A stretch of DNA of 64,000 nucleotides, taken from assembly GCA_021464525.1 (NCBI GenBank), contig JADRCO010000010.1, positions 19,469 to 83,468 on the forward strand, read 5' to 3'. Below the pieces are notes generated by a model. The model worked only from the letters and a program-made list of their open reading frames with translations, was not told the origin of the DNA and ran no database searches. Shown here piece after piece: positions 27,499 through 36,556 of the stretch. Origin of the DNA: Rhizophagus sp. LPA8_4_AMF (Eukaryota > Glomeromycota > Glomeromycetes > Glomerales > Glomeraceae). The stretch's first letter is position 1; every line of letters starts with the position of its first letter. A program made the position numbers and the translations under genes.

Positions 27499-28607
27499 TG
27501 TTAGTTTTCTTCATCTTGTTCGTTCCTCTATTCGTGCTAATTCTTTTAGGGGTAAACATGTTGGTTGCTACCAATAACCCTGACTCTGCTAAAATGGCGC
27601 CTTATGAATGTGGAATGCCCCCAGCTTCTGATGCCCGTCATAAATTCCAAATTAGTTTCTTCCTTGTTGCTATCCTCTTCTTAGTTTTTGATTTAGAAAT
27701 ACTCTTTCTCTATCCTTTAGTTGTTTCTCTATATTATATATCTTCCTTTGGCTTTTGGGTAGCTATGGTTTTCATCCTTCTTCTTACGGTCGGTTTCATT
27801 GCTGAGTTAGCCTCAGGTGCTCTGGATTACGCTAAACATAGTACTAAAACTTCTTCTTCTCAAAATTCCCCCAGCGGAAAGCTACCTAACGGGATACGCT
27901 TTTATTCTACCTCTTCTGATAACTCCTCAGGACCAACAATGAACGGAAGGCGTAAACGTGATAAGGGTAATCCAAAATATACTCCTGAATATAAAATTCA
28001 TCAGTCCTTAACACCATTTCAAGCTGAAGTCCTAATAGGAATACTTTTAGGGGATGGATGCATTCCAGCTACTATCTCAAAATTAGGAGGTTATCGTCTA
28101 ACCATTCGTCATTCAATGGTACAATTTGACTATTTGCAGCATCTCAACGAGCTTTTTGAAGCTTTTGTCGTGCAGCCTCTATTTTTAGGTTCTAACCTAG
28201 ACCCTCGTACAAAGAAAACCTATACCTGGTGTCATCTACATACTCTCTATTTTTCTTGTTTTGCTCACTACCGTACTTTGTTTTATAATGAAAAAGGGGT
28301 TAAAATTATACCAGCTAATATTGGCGAGCTACTAACCCCTGTAGGATTAGCCTATTGGTTTTCTGATGATGGTTACTTCCATAAGGCTTCAGGTGGATTA
28401 TACCTTTCTACTAATTCTTTTTCTTTAGCAGAGGTTGAGCTGCTAGTTGAGGTCCTTAAGAAAAACTTTGATTTGGACTGCAAGGCGCAGAAGTGTGGTT
28501 TAAAAGACCAGAGGGTTCTTTATTTTCATCCTTCTCAGGTGGATAAATTCCAAGCTCTGGTTGCCCCTCATATCCATAATACCCTTAAATATAAACTAGG
28601 GCTATAA
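27498..28607 (+). CDS. nad3: NADH dehydrogenase subunit 3 fused in frame to a LAGLIDADG endonuclease
   Basis: Codons 1-118 are NAD3: three membrane helices, [11 protein letters not shown] (loop with the conserved Cys) and [14 protein letters not shown]. The last part ([19 protein letters not shown]) differs from the usual ending, and a better-conserved ending lies beyond the fusion (28610). No stop separates NAD3 from the following frame: the C-rich motif is read as SSQNSPSG, then about 30 linker residues, then a type-2 LAGLIDADG endonuclease with motifs [10 protein letters not shown] and [13 protein letters not shown] ending in [10 protein letters not shown]. This is a mobile endonuclease that replaced the nad3 3' end. 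How NAD3 is released (cleavage or mRNA ending at the motif) is unknown. Confidence 0.5.
   Translation: MLVFFILFVPLFVLILLGVNMLVATNNPDSAKMAPYECGMPPASDARHKFQISFFLVAILFLVFDLEILFLYPLVVSLYYISSFGFWVAMVFILLLTVGFIAELASGALDYAKHSTKTSSSQNSPSGKLPNGIRFYSTSSDNSSGPTMNGRRKRDKGNPKYTPEYKIHQSLTPFQAEVLIGILLGDGCIPATISKLGGYRLTIRHSMVQFDYLQHLNELFEAFVVQPLFLGSNLDPRTKKTYTWCHLHTLYFSCFAHYRTLFYNEKGVKIIPANIGELLTPVGLAYWFSDDGYFHKASGGLYLSTNSFSLAEVELLVEVLKKNFDLDCKAQKCGLKDQRVLYFHPSQVDKFQALVAPHIHNTLKYKLGL
27859..27872 (+). other. C-rich gene-end motif in nad3
   Basis: CTCAAAATTCCCCC directly after the NAD3 part, before the endonuclease part. Confidence 0.5.
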
Positions 28608-28609
28608 TT

Positions 28610-28798
28610 GATTGTGAAATACTCTTCCTTTACCCTCTTGTTATATCCTTATATCATATATCTTCCTTTGGTTTCTGGGTTGCAATGGTCTTCATTCTTC
28701 TTCTTACTATTGGTTTTGTTTACGAACTAGGTAAAGGCGCACTTGACTATGCCAAAGACTCTTCTTCTCCTACTCAAAATTCCCCCCCCCCAACCTAA
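28610..28798 (+). pseudogene. nad3: Displaced original 3' end of nad3
   Basis: 63 codons open from [57 protein letters not shown], then QNSPPPT and TAA. It aligns residue for residue with NAD3 from FDLEI onward, and GFVYELGKGALDY is closer to the usual NAD3 ending than the version now fused to the gene. No start codon. It begins three bases after the TAA of the endonuclease, which marks the insertion point. Confidence 0.5.
28774..28791 (+). other. C-rich motif at the displaced nad3 end
   Basis: CTCAAAATTCCCCC with extra C, again read as QNSP before the stop. Confidence 0.5.
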
Positions 28799-29031
28799 TG
28801 ATAAACTATCTATTAAGGTATTATTCTACCTCCCCCCCGGCAGGCGTACCTATGCCGACCCGGGGGTCCTCTTTTCCTGACGATCTTTTCGAATTAACCT
28901 CAGATGGTAAACGTAGACGAGAGAGAGGAAATCCTAAATACACCAGAGAGTATAAGGCTAATCTCAGTTTAACAGCTTTTCAAGTTGAAGTCTTAGTAGG
29001 ATTACTCCTAGGAGATTCTTTTTGTTTTTAG
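28798..29031 (+). pseudogene. Second endonuclease relic, N-terminal part only
   Basis: ATG overlaps the stop of the nad3 copy (TAATG). It reads MINYLLRYYSTS, crosses a family B palindrome (28834) in frame, then RRRERGNPKYTREYKANLSL and VEVLVGLLLGDS, matching the N-terminus of the nad3-fused endonuclease ([24 protein letters not shown]). It stops right after the first LAGLIDADG motif. So the nad3 locus was hit by this element family twice. Confidence 0.5.
28834..28866 (+). repeat. Family B palindrome
   Basis: CCCCCGGCAGGCGTACCTAT then GCCGACCCGGGGG. Variant arms like the copy at 36523. Inside the endonuclease relic. Confidence 0.5.
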
Positions 29032-29041
29032 TTTTTCTAAA

Positions 29042-29272
29042 GTGGAGGTAGAAGGAAATACTGTAATGATAAGTGTGAAGAAAGGCAGACTTCATTTAGT
29101 TGATGAAATTAAAGAGTCTCTAGAAAAACACCTCAAAGATTCAAAGTCTGAATTTAATGTAGAAAAAATTAATGAATCGAGTCTTAAGATAGTTGCTTCT
29201 GAGTTGACTTATACCTTCATGTATTCTATATTTTCTTGCCTTAAAAAGGGAAAAAGAGGAATAGTGTGCTAG
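29042..29272 (+). CDS. Unknown small basic ORF
   Basis: 76 aa read from GTG. VKKGRLHLVDEIKESLEKHL and a Lys-rich end. Not recognised and no clear start. It may be a fragment of a larger foreign gene. Low confidence. Confidence 0.5.
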   Translation: MEVEGNTVMISVKKGRLHLVDEIKESLEKHLKDSKSEFNVEKINESSLKIVASELTYTFMYSIFSCLKKGKRGIVC

Positions 29273-29456
29273 CTAGGGCTTCTTTTGAAACAACTTTGAC
29301 TCACATAATAGATGCTTCACTCTACGGACACAGAGAAAACCTTAAAGGTGCTATAGAAAATTGAGTTGTTGGACAGAAGATTCCATGTGGGACAGGATCT
29401 TTTTCGTTATGGCATAGGAATCCATGATTTTCTGAGTTTTAAGAGAAAATAAGTCA

Positions 29457-29498
29457 ACCTTGGTTCCACAGAACGTTGTCCTATGTTCCAAGGAACCT
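29457..29498 (-). repeat. Family A palindrome
   Basis: ACCTTGGTTCCACAGAACGT then TGTCCTATGTTCCAAGGAAC. Full-length reverse-complement form. Confidence 0.5.
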
Positions 29499-29514
29499 TT
29501 TCCTTCCTCTCAAA

Positions 29515-29610
29515 TTCCACTATGAGTGTAACCTACAGAAGATTCAGCTGGCCTAATGTTATATTCGGGTTTAAGGGTATCTATTACATATTGCTCCAAG
29601 GCTAGGCTAA
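29515..29610 (-). pseudogene. GIY-YIG endonuclease scrap
   Basis: Minus-strand reading LEQYVIDTLKPEYNIRPAES matches the catalytic-Glu region of GIY-YIG enzymes (compare LEQELIDALLPEYNILTVAG at 62.9k). About 30 codons only. Confidence 0.5.
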
Positions 29611-29649
29611 CAGATAACACCGGTTTACAAAATAACACTTAAAGTTTCT

Positions 29650-30778
29650 CTAATTAGCTGGGGACTTATCATTGTTGTCCTCCTTACTATGCTCTTGGTC
29701 TTGCATCATTGGTTCTATCTGTTTAAAGACCTCTTGGTTAATCTTAATGTTTTCTTTCAAGATATGTTCTGCTTCTCGCTTAGAAACACCATGAATACGT
29801 GCTATTTCTGTAATGTAGTTGGATAAGTTGGCATCTATCCTTGCTTTAGCTTCTTCTAACTCTAAGGCTTTATTCATGTTCTCTTCATTAGGAATAGATA
29901 GAGTGTAAGGTCTTTCTCCTTCACCATCTCATAATCCTAAGATAATAAGCACTTTATCATGGATACGAGTTCATTGATCTGCTCTTAATTGTCTCAATAG
30001 TCCTAATGTTTCTGCACTGGTTCTTTGGTCTGCATAGACTTCTGAACTAGTTTTAACAGCAGTAGTATTATTGTTAGGAGAAAGCCCGCAACCATCTAAG
30101 ATATAGTTAACTACCTCTTGGAAGCCTTCAAATCCTTCTCTAATCTTCATATCTCCTTGTAAGATCTCAAAAGGCTTGTTACCTCCTTGTCCCATAGTTT
30201 GTCCTCTTGTTTGTAGGTAGTAAATAAAATCAGAACCTATTTCTTCTAACTCTTCACTCTTTTGGTAGTAACGTTTCATGTCTCTATCATAGCTGGTAAC
30301 AATTACTCTGGGTTTAGCTAATACCTTTCAAGTTTGCCTTAAAATGTGGTAAGCATACTTTATCATCCCTCTTACTGGATACCAGGTAGCAAGTTGGGGT
30401 TTTCAGCTTCAATTTTTTAAGAAAATTAGACTTAGAAAATCAAGGAGACATTAACTCATATAGTCATTTCTGTTTATTACGCATCTCTACAACAGGAAGA
30501 CAGCCCAGATGATGCTCTATTTCTTCAGTGTGGGATACTTTCATATTATTAAACTCAGGTACTTCTGCTCTCATACTGTCTACTAGTACAGTTTTATCCA
30601 CAAGGTAGTAAGTTCTCTTCATTTTCTTATCAGTTCACTCTTCGTGTACCGGATAGCTTTTTGCATCTTTTACTAAATACTTAAAGATACTAGCTACTTT
30701 TTCTGTAACATAAACCTTACCTATTCGTGACAGCATATAGGGGTCATTATAACTGAGCATCACCTTATCTCCAAACCT
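29650..30778 (-). pseudogene. Phage portal-protein-like relic read with UGA as Trp
   Basis: Two minus-strand frames, 30778-30433 (115 codons) and 30408-29650 (252 codons), are free of TAA and TAG and are interrupted only by TGA, seven times, each at a position suited to Trp. They are separated by a degenerate family C palindrome (30413-30441) that shifts the frame. The first part ends HHLGCLPVVEMRNK, like the GxxPVVEFxN block of SPP1-type phage portals. The second has WYPVRGMIKYAY, then YILDGCGLSPN, TSSEVYADQRTSAETL (compare the portal TATEV region) and a charged helical tail. In the family the portal is the DNA-entry ring of tailed phages. The code points to a mollicute-type source. No start; upstream it is joined to a recombinase piece. 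Confidence 0.5.
30413..30441 (-). repeat. Degenerate family C palindrome in the portal relic
   Basis: On the minus strand GATTTTCTAAGTCTAATTTT then CTTAAAAAA. Centre eroded. It marks the frame change between the two portal pieces. Confidence 0.5.
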
Positions 30779-30918
30779 GCTAACTTAGAGTAGTGCATGA
30801 TTGTCTCCCTTTGTTTTCCTATATCTTGCTGATCTGTTGAAACTCTAATGTATGCTATGACCTCTCTAGGTTCAATAAACTTACTTTTACTATCATTACC
30901 TTTCTGAGTATTATCCAT
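30779..30918 (-). pseudogene. Serine recombinase N-terminal fragment
   Basis: ATG 30918 (minus). After a 20-residue leader comes VIAYIRVSTDQQDIGKQRET, the resolvase/invertase active-site block with the catalytic Ser in RVST, then IMHYSKLAGLEI. It breaks off at the junction with the portal-like relic near 30778, where the frame changes. A longer gene with nearly the same N-terminus lies at 49324 on the other strand. Confidence 0.5.
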
Positions 30919-31144
30919 TCTTTTATTTGATCAAAAATATAAGCTTAGAAAATATCCGGAAATGCGCGGTAAGTGAGCTCGTCAACATAATACATTCCTC
31001 CTAATTCTATATTTAGAATGAAAATAGAACCAATTCAATTGAAAACCAATAAAACAGCCTCTAACTACTAGTCTATGTTTAGAAGTTCAACAATTTTAGG
31101 TCTTCATTTTGGAATGTAGAATATAGGAAACAAAACATTCTCTT

Positions 31145-31172
31145 GGGGCGGCATAGGTACGCCTAACAGGGG
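31145..31172 (-). repeat. Family B palindrome, reverse orientation
   Basis: GGGGCGGCATAGGTACGCCT then AACAGGGG. Confidence 0.5.
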
Positions 31173-31767
31173 TCTACCCTTTTATCTGTTGAATTCCTTA
31201 CCATTTCTACATGGAATTCCAATAGGTACTGAACCATCTTCAAACACCAGATATTAAAGAACTCATTATTAAGTAGGCAACAACCACCAAGAACATGAGT
31301 TAAAAAATGGAAGAACTAATAAACTGTTTACTTCTAGTTAGTTAGGTTATATTGGTTATAATTAAAGGTTATTAGGTATGGTAGGAAGGAGGGGTAACCT
31401 TAGCCGGAGGACTGGTACATACTACAGGTAGTGCTTCTACTAGCTATGGTTAAGAAGTAGTATAGTACTAAGACAGGGTACTTGTATGGTAAGAGTACTT
31501 ATAAAGGTCTACTATTACTACTGTATTGATTCTTCTACTAATTAATAGAGTTGACAATACCAGGTAGGTACTCCTTCTAAGGTCTAGAAATAGTGCTACT
31601 CTTGGTCTACAATTAGGGACACTTCTGATAGATCAACACTAGTAGGTAGTAGTGGTACGTATGTAGAGGGTTAGGAATAAAGAATAAAGGTGCTACTTCT
31701 AGAAATCTACTGTATTAATCTAGTTATAGATAGGCTAAGGTACCCCTAGAGGAACAGGGTTAGTCTT

Positions 31768-31802
31768 GTTTTCTAAGAAGGAATTACATCGACTTAGAAA
31801 AC
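31768..31802 (+). repeat. Family C palindrome
   Basis: GTTTTCTAAGAAGGAATTAC then ATCGACTTAGAAAAC. Intact full-length copy. Confidence 0.5.
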
Positions 31803-31930
31803 TTCTAAAAGTATTTATGGTTAACAGCTATAAAGGAATACCCTGTAAAGATAGGTACTCCTTTTGATTTTCTTAAATCTGTTGGACTCCTACGATCAAG
31901 CTTGACCTAGGGGGGAACCCAATAAAGATT

Positions 31931-31950
31931 AGGTTTAGAAGTTCTACTTG
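31931..31950 (+). promoter_or_regulatory. GTTTAGAAGTTCTAC element before tRNA-Met/nad6
   Basis: 15 bases identical to the start of the rns leader (39633). A weaker GTTTAGAAGTTCAACAATTT is at 31078. Candidate promoter piece. Confidence 0.5.
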
Positions 31951-31991
31951 TGGAATTCAAATTAAATCAGTAAAACCAATCAGAGGTAATC

Positions 31992-32032
31992 ACCTTGGTT
32001 CCACAGTACGCTGCATGGGTACCAAGGAACCT
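31992..32032 (-). repeat. Family A palindrome, TACGCTGCAT variant
   Basis: ACCTTGGTTCCACAGTACGC then TGCATGGGTACCAAGGAACC. Its core is the complement of the AGTGCAGCG-type core at 56674. Confidence 0.5.
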
Positions 32033-32114
32033 TCTGTACTGCGTGGCTTTGATTGGAGCCTCTACAAAGACTAGCAAAGGCTACTTGTCCCAATCTCCGC
32101 CTGTAGTTTGTTTC

Positions 32115-32185
32115 TGCAAGTTGGTGTAAGGGTTGCATGTCAGACTCATGTTCTGAAGGAGGCCGTTCGACTCGGCCACTTGCAC
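32115..32185 (+). tRNA. trnM(cau): tRNA-Met(CAU)
   Basis: Acceptor TGCAAGT pairs perfectly with ACTTGCA, anticodon CAT in CTCATGT with stem CAGA/TCTG, T-arm GGCCG/CGGCC. Initiator, elongator or lysidine-modified Ile cannot be told apart here. Confidence 0.5.
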
Positions 32186-32345
32186 AAAATAAAATGAAAG
32201 GATTGTTTTTTTCAACTTAGGAAAAATAAGTGAGGGGTTTCCTCTTATTGCTTTCTAATAAAATTATCCCTTCCCTGAACTGAACTCAATTGTTCCTAAG
32301 CAAACGTGACTTATCAAGAAGTAAGCAAAAGCAAACCCTAAAGTA

Positions 32346-32924
32346 ATGAGTCCTTTTCTACTGGAATTACTGCCTTTCGTGGCTGTGCTCTCTGCTATCT
32401 TTGTTATAACAGCGGTCAACCCCATTCTTGCTGTGCTTTTTCTGATAGCTGTTTTTATTACCGTCTCAGCTTACCTAGCTCTTCTAGGACTAACCTTTCT
32501 AGCCCTAAGTTACCTCATCATATACGTAGGAGCTATTGCCATACTCTTTTTATTCGTAATAATGATGCTCGATATCAAGCTGGCTGAATTAAATTCTTCA
32601 GGAGAAGAGGCTAGCAAAGTATATCCTATTGCATTCCTTATTGGAACACCATTCCTTTGGACCCTAACTGGCTCACCTTTATTTAGAGGTGATACTCTTT
32701 ACAGTTGGTTTGACCAAACCACTTTGGGCATTGCTCACATTTCTGATCCTTCAGCCCTTCAATGGACAAACCTCTTTGCAGCCTTCTCTAACATTCATTC
32801 ATTAGGTGTATGTTTATATACTATTTACCCTCTATGGTTGATTTATGCGGGGATCATTCTACTTTTGGCTATAATAGGCCCAATTATATTATGCCTTGAT
32901 AAAACTAGCGGTTCCACCTCTTAG
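32346..32924 (+). CDS. nad6: NADH dehydrogenase subunit 6
   Basis: 192 aa, ATG 32346 to TAG. Five membrane helices. The pi-bulge helix YLIIYVGAIAILFLFVIMML, central to proton transfer in complex I, is intact. Length is usual for fungi. No intron, no fused endonuclease and no C-rich end motif. Confidence 0.5.
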   Translation: MSPFLLELLPFVAVLSAIFVITAVNPILAVLFLIAVFITVSAYLALLGLTFLALSYLIIYVGAIAILFLFVIMMLDIKLAELNSSGEEASKVYPIAFLIGTPFLWTLTGSPLFRGDTLYSWFDQTTLGIAHISDPSALQWTNLFAAFSNIHSLGVCLYTIYPLWLIYAGIILLLAIIGPIILCLDKTSGSTS

Positions 32925-33327
32925 CATGCTCTTTCCTTTGTTTTTTCAATCGTTAGTATCGAATTGAGACTTCTAGAAGTTGGAAGCACTTGTTGAGATT
33001 TGACCTTACCAGAAAGAAGGGTTTACTACCCTCTGGGACCATTAACTAATTTCTATATTAATCTAATCAGCTAAGCAGGGATGAACAATTAAGGATGAGT
33101 GATATTGGAAGAAAGAAAGAAGTTCAAAATGAAAGGGATTTACTAGAAGCTGATAGGCATCTCATGACTTAATCTTAACTACTGCAATAGAAAATAAGTA
33201 TTCCATGGCAACACCTCCTACTTCATTCTTAAGTTGTTCAGTCTTCCCTACTTATTTGCCCCTTCAGCCTCTATCTTCTTCTAATCCCTTATTTTTAAAA
33301 GAAAATACTCCAGCTAAATTAGCAGAA

Positions 33328-33359
33328 CCCCTTGGGCGGCATAGGTAGCACTCAAGGGG
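33328..33359 (-). repeat. Family B palindrome, CCCCTTG variant
   Basis: CCCCTTGGGCGGCATAGGTA then GCACTCAAGGGG. Confidence 0.5.
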
Positions 33360-33414
33360 CCCGGTTATTTCAAATTTTACCAATTCCCCTAGAGTTTTTT
33401 CTAGAAGGAACGAA

Positions 33415-33470
33415 GAGGTCTAAGAAGTCTTCTGGTCAAAAGCAGGCTCTTGCCTACGAAGACCAGGGGC
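33415..33470 (+). repeat. Family D repeat, inverted relative to cox1 intron 2 copy
   Basis: TAAGAAGTCTTCTGGTCAAA, AGCAGGCTCTTGCCTACGAA, GACCAGGGG. The exact reverse complement of this 49-nt stretch lies at 53917-53965. Confidence 0.5.
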
Positions 33471-33793
33471 AGGCTCAACTAGAAAAACAAATCCAAAAAA
33501 CAAAGGGGGAGTGGTAGCGGTTACTTACATAACCCGGCTTATATGGAACTAGAGGTATAGAGTAAATAATATAGAGAGGATTTCTTAAGGAGCCTTTCCT
33601 AGTAGGGTTGTCGTAATTGATATAGTTCCACCTAGTTAACCTACCCTCTAGGGAAATTGTCCTTAGAAAACTTACAGTGCCTAAAAATTCCTCCTTGCTT
33701 TCACACGGTATGATTTTTATCTCAACTCCGGTCTCCGTAGAAGGTACTGCTTCGACCTAGGAGACTTTTCTCTAAAAGGAAAATCTAAGTTTT

Positions 33794-33827
33794 GTTTTCT
33801 AAGAAGAAATTACATCATCTAAGAAAA
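33794..33827 (+). repeat. Family C palindrome, slightly eroded
   Basis: GTTTTCTAAGAAGAAATTAC then ATCATCTAAGAAAA. Confidence 0.5.
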
Positions 33828-33968
33828 TAAGCAATTACTTGAAAAAACAACCCTCATCTTCTTCTACTCTTTTAGTCTATATAAGGGGTGATACCATAAA
33901 GGAGTAAAGCGACCAGAGCCTCCTAATCATTAGGAGCTAAAGCTGGCTAAAATATAATATAACTTTTC

Positions 33969-36505
33969 ATGAAGTTTCAACCTCATCCTTATCACTTAGT
34001 AGAACCTTCACCATGGCCTCTAGCAGGCTCAATAGCTCTTCTTATTACTACTGTATCAGGAGTCTGCTATTTTCATGGATATGGTCATGGAGGAGTATTT
34101 TTAACTATAGGTCTTCTAGGTGTTATTTCTACTATGGGTCTATGGTGGGCGGATGTGATCCGTGAAGGTACATTCTTAGGACATCACACTGTTCGTGTAC
34201 AACAAGGCCTAATATTAGGTATTATCCTTTTTATTGTTTCTGAGATTTTCTTCTTCCTTTCTATTTTTTGGGCCTTCTTTGATAGTGCCTTAGCCCCTAC
34301 AGTTGAACTAGGTTGCAGTTGGCCTCCTGCAGGTATACAACCCATAGATCCATGGGAATTACCTCTTGTTAATACAATTCTTTTACTATCTTCAGGTGTT
34401 CGCCTGAAATGTGATCAATCTGATTTATTTATATTATTTAGCTTACTGCCATTTAACTGTCCCAGAGTTCCGTCCACAAAAAGAATTGGTCCCCACAATT
34501 ATGAGATAATAAGTATCCTTATAGGATCATTGCTAGGGGATGGATCTATGGAAAAAGATGGTAATGGTTCACGGTTTGCTTTTTATCAAGAAAAAACAAA
34601 TGGCGAATACTTATTATGGCTGCATCAAGTTATTAGTTCTCTTGGTTACTGTAAACCAGAGATACCTGTCATACAAACTAGAAAAGGAACAAATGGACAA
34701 ATACGCTACTCTTATAGATTCAGAACTTATACATACAGTTCATTTAATTGGATTTATGAAGAATTTTACCCTAATAAACGGAAAGTTGTTCCTCGAATTA
34801 TAGATCAGTATTTATCACCTTTGGCCTTAGCTGTATGGATAATGGATGACGCAACTCTTCACAAAAATAAAGGATTAAGATTCTGCACTAATTGTTTCAC
34901 ACTTAAAGAGATTCAATATTTAGCTAGTGTTCTAGAAAAAAAGTATTCTTTAAATACCTCTATACATAAAACAGGTGTAGTGAATCAATATGGTTTATAT
35001 ATTCCTAAGTCTAGTATGGCAGATCTCACTAAAATAGTTAAACCTCATATTCATCCTACCATGCTTTATAAATTACCTTCTATTTAATTCCGACATTACT
35101 TGTGACATAAGAAGTCTTTCCATTTATTTTCTAAATTAAATAATCAGATAGATTGCATAGTCCTAGATTAATTATGCTCTATTGTCCAGCTAATCTAGCT
35201 TTATAGGAGATAGGATAATAACTATCTTGGCGACATTGATGAAAACGGTCAACGGGATATATCTGATTCTAAGACCGTCGGTTCTCTTCTTTGAATAAAA
35301 GAGGATGATCGCTACAGACTGGTTCATCAATGGGTGTCTGCTGCCTAAAATATACCGAGAAATTCTTCATACTAAAATCTTGTTAACAACTTTATTTACC
35401 CTTACCAATCCCTATTTCTCAACTCGTGTATTAAAGGGTAAATCCTTTTATATACTTGGTTTGGCAACAAGATCCCTCCCTTGTTTTACTGAACTGCGTT
35501 ATTCTACTTAAAGGGTATTAAGGAAATTCCTTACCAGATTTTTGAGTTATTAACTCCTGTAGCTCTTGCTCATTGGATTTGTGGAGATGGGACGTTTAGC
35601 CATGGGGGATTACTTTTATGCACTGACTCTTTACAATTTCAGCGAGGGTGGGTTTGGAGGAATTGTTTCTTGGTTTATTTTAGTGAAAAGATGCTTAATG
35701 TACAGTCGGAATCTCGACTGAGAAGGTTGACTTCTCTTTCCAAAGGCTTTATATTAAATTTCAAACAACTAGTGTGACTTCTAGAAGGAATTACATCGAC
35801 TTAAACTAGCTAAGTTTAAGGATTGAAAACTTAAATTAATATAAAGTACAAGGGTTATATATTCAGATATGTAATAATATATAGCTGGAGATTTGGCCAC
35901 AGTTACCTGGTCACACCATTCTCTGATAGCCGGAGATCGTAAAAATGCTATACTGGCACTTATTTACACTGTTGTTCTTGCTCTTATCTTTACGGGAGTA
36001 CAGCTCTATGAGTATTATAATGCTCCCTTTACTATTTCAGATGGAGCCTTTGGCTCTTGCTTCTTTTTTGGTACAGGTTTCCATGGCGGGCATGTCTTAA
36101 TAGGCTCTATCTTCTTAGCAGTAGGCTTATACCGTCTTATCAATTATCATCTTACTAAACACCATCATGTTGGTTATGAAGGTGCTATCCTTTACTGGCA
36201 AAGAAATGCCGTCTTAGTAGGTAACTTCTATTATTACCACTCTACCATATGCGGGAAACTCCTAAAGGCTAAGGTAGGCATGCTTAACAATCCTTAGTAT
36301 GCAACAATGGACAATCCGCAGGAAACCCAAAGGATAGGGATTCCTCAGAGACTAGTATGTAGAGCATCCTATTTGACATATGGATGAAGATAGAGTCCAA
36401 CCGTCTCTGAAAGGATTCGGATCATAAGATTTCGTTGACGTTGTTTGGCTTTTCCTTTTCATCTTTGTTTACGTTTGGGGCTCAGGAGAACCTCCATTAA
36501 TGTAA
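33969..36505 (+). CDS. cox3: Cytochrome c oxidase subunit 3, three exons
   Basis: Exons 33969-34397, 35896-36199 and 36429-36505 join to 810 nt, 269 aa, the usual length. Seven membrane helices. HHTVRVQQGLILGIILFIVS and FWAFFDSALAP lie in exon 1, WSHHSLIAGDRKNAI opens exon 2, and the join GAILYW/HFVDVVWLFLF restores the last helix. Exon 1 ends in T and its intron in G. Exon 2 seems to end in C, less usual for group I. The gene ends SGEPPLM, TAA, then the C-rich motif 12 bases on. A further endonuclease gene follows. COX3 is a core subunit of complex IV. Confidence 0.5.
34398..35087 (+). CDS. LAGLIDADG endonuclease fused to cox3 exon 1
   Basis: About 229 codons continuing the cox3 frame. Motifs ILIGSLLGDGSM (residue about 38 of this part) and ALAVWIMDDATL, ending in the family's HPTMLYKL. 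Probably made as a precursor with COX3 exon 1 and then processed. Type-2 family, paralogue of 36.8k and 59.7k. Confidence 0.5.
   Translation, partial: VRLKCDQSDLFILFSLLPFNCPRVPSTKRIGPHNYEIISILIGSLLGDGSMEKDGNGSRFAFYQEKTNGEYLLWLHQVISSLGYCKPEIPVIQTRKGTNGQIRYSYRFRTYTYSSFNWIYEEFYPNKRKVVPRIIDQYLSPLALAVWIMDDATLHKNKGLRFCTNCFTLKEIQYLASVLEKKYSLNTSIHKTGVVNQYGLYIPKSSMADLTKIVKPHIHPTMLYKLPSI
35280..35800 (+). pseudogene. Second LAGLIDADG relic in cox3 intron 1
   Basis: Pieces read NPYFSTRVLKGKSFYILGLA, TRSLPCFTEL and later ALAHWICGDGTF, matching the cox1 intron 8 enzyme ([21 protein letters not shown]). Frameshifts and stops from 35510 on; the N-terminal motif is missing. Confidence 0.5.
36200..36428 (+). 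other. Group I intron 2 of cox3, no ORF, 229 nt
   Basis: Compact core: CATATGCGGGAAAC (36246), GGACAATCCGCAGGAAACC (36309), CCTCAGAGACTAGTATG (36344) and GAAGATAGAGTCC (36384). Among the smallest introns here. Splice points set by reading YW-HFVDVV across the join. Confidence 0.5.
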
Positions 36506-36512
36506 CTTTCTT

Positions 36513-36528
36513 CTCAAAATTCCCCCCC
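36513..36528 (+). other. C-rich gene-end motif after cox3
   Basis: CTCAAAATTCCCCCCC, overlapping the start of a family B palindrome. Confidence 0.5.
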
Positions 36529-36556
36529 GGCAGGCGTACCTATGCCGCCCCGGGGG
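36523..36556 (+). repeat. Family B palindrome
   Basis: CCCCCGGCAGGCGTACCTAT then GCCGCCCCGGGGG. Same variant as 28834. Confidence 0.5.

Larger units (their letters stand above)
30961..32114. other. Intergenic, repeats and low complexity
   Basis: It holds families B (31145), C (31768) and A (31992) and a GTTTAGAAGTTCTAC element (31931) identical to part of the rns leader. The stretch 31330-31760 is a run of TAGTA/GGTA-rich low-complexity sequence. No gene seen. Confidence 0.5.
32925..33968. other. Intergenic nad6 to cox3
   Basis: It contains families B (33328), D (33415) and C (33794). A short frame at 33332-33517 is made up of palindromes and is not a gene. A small hairpin, GCCTCCTAATCATTAGGAGC, at 33916 lies 35 bases before the cox3 start. 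Confidence 0.5.
34398..35895 (+). other. Group I intron 1 of cox3, with one intact and one decayed endonuclease
   Basis: Lies between SSG and ATVTW codons. The first ORF is read in frame from exon 1. A second endonuclease relic and a family C scrap (35780) follow. Core segments are not obvious; the 3' end ATTTG fits a terminal G. Confidence 0.5.

Noticed and set aside
33332-33517. 61-codon frame
   Set aside because: It consists of family B and D repeats read through; no other support.
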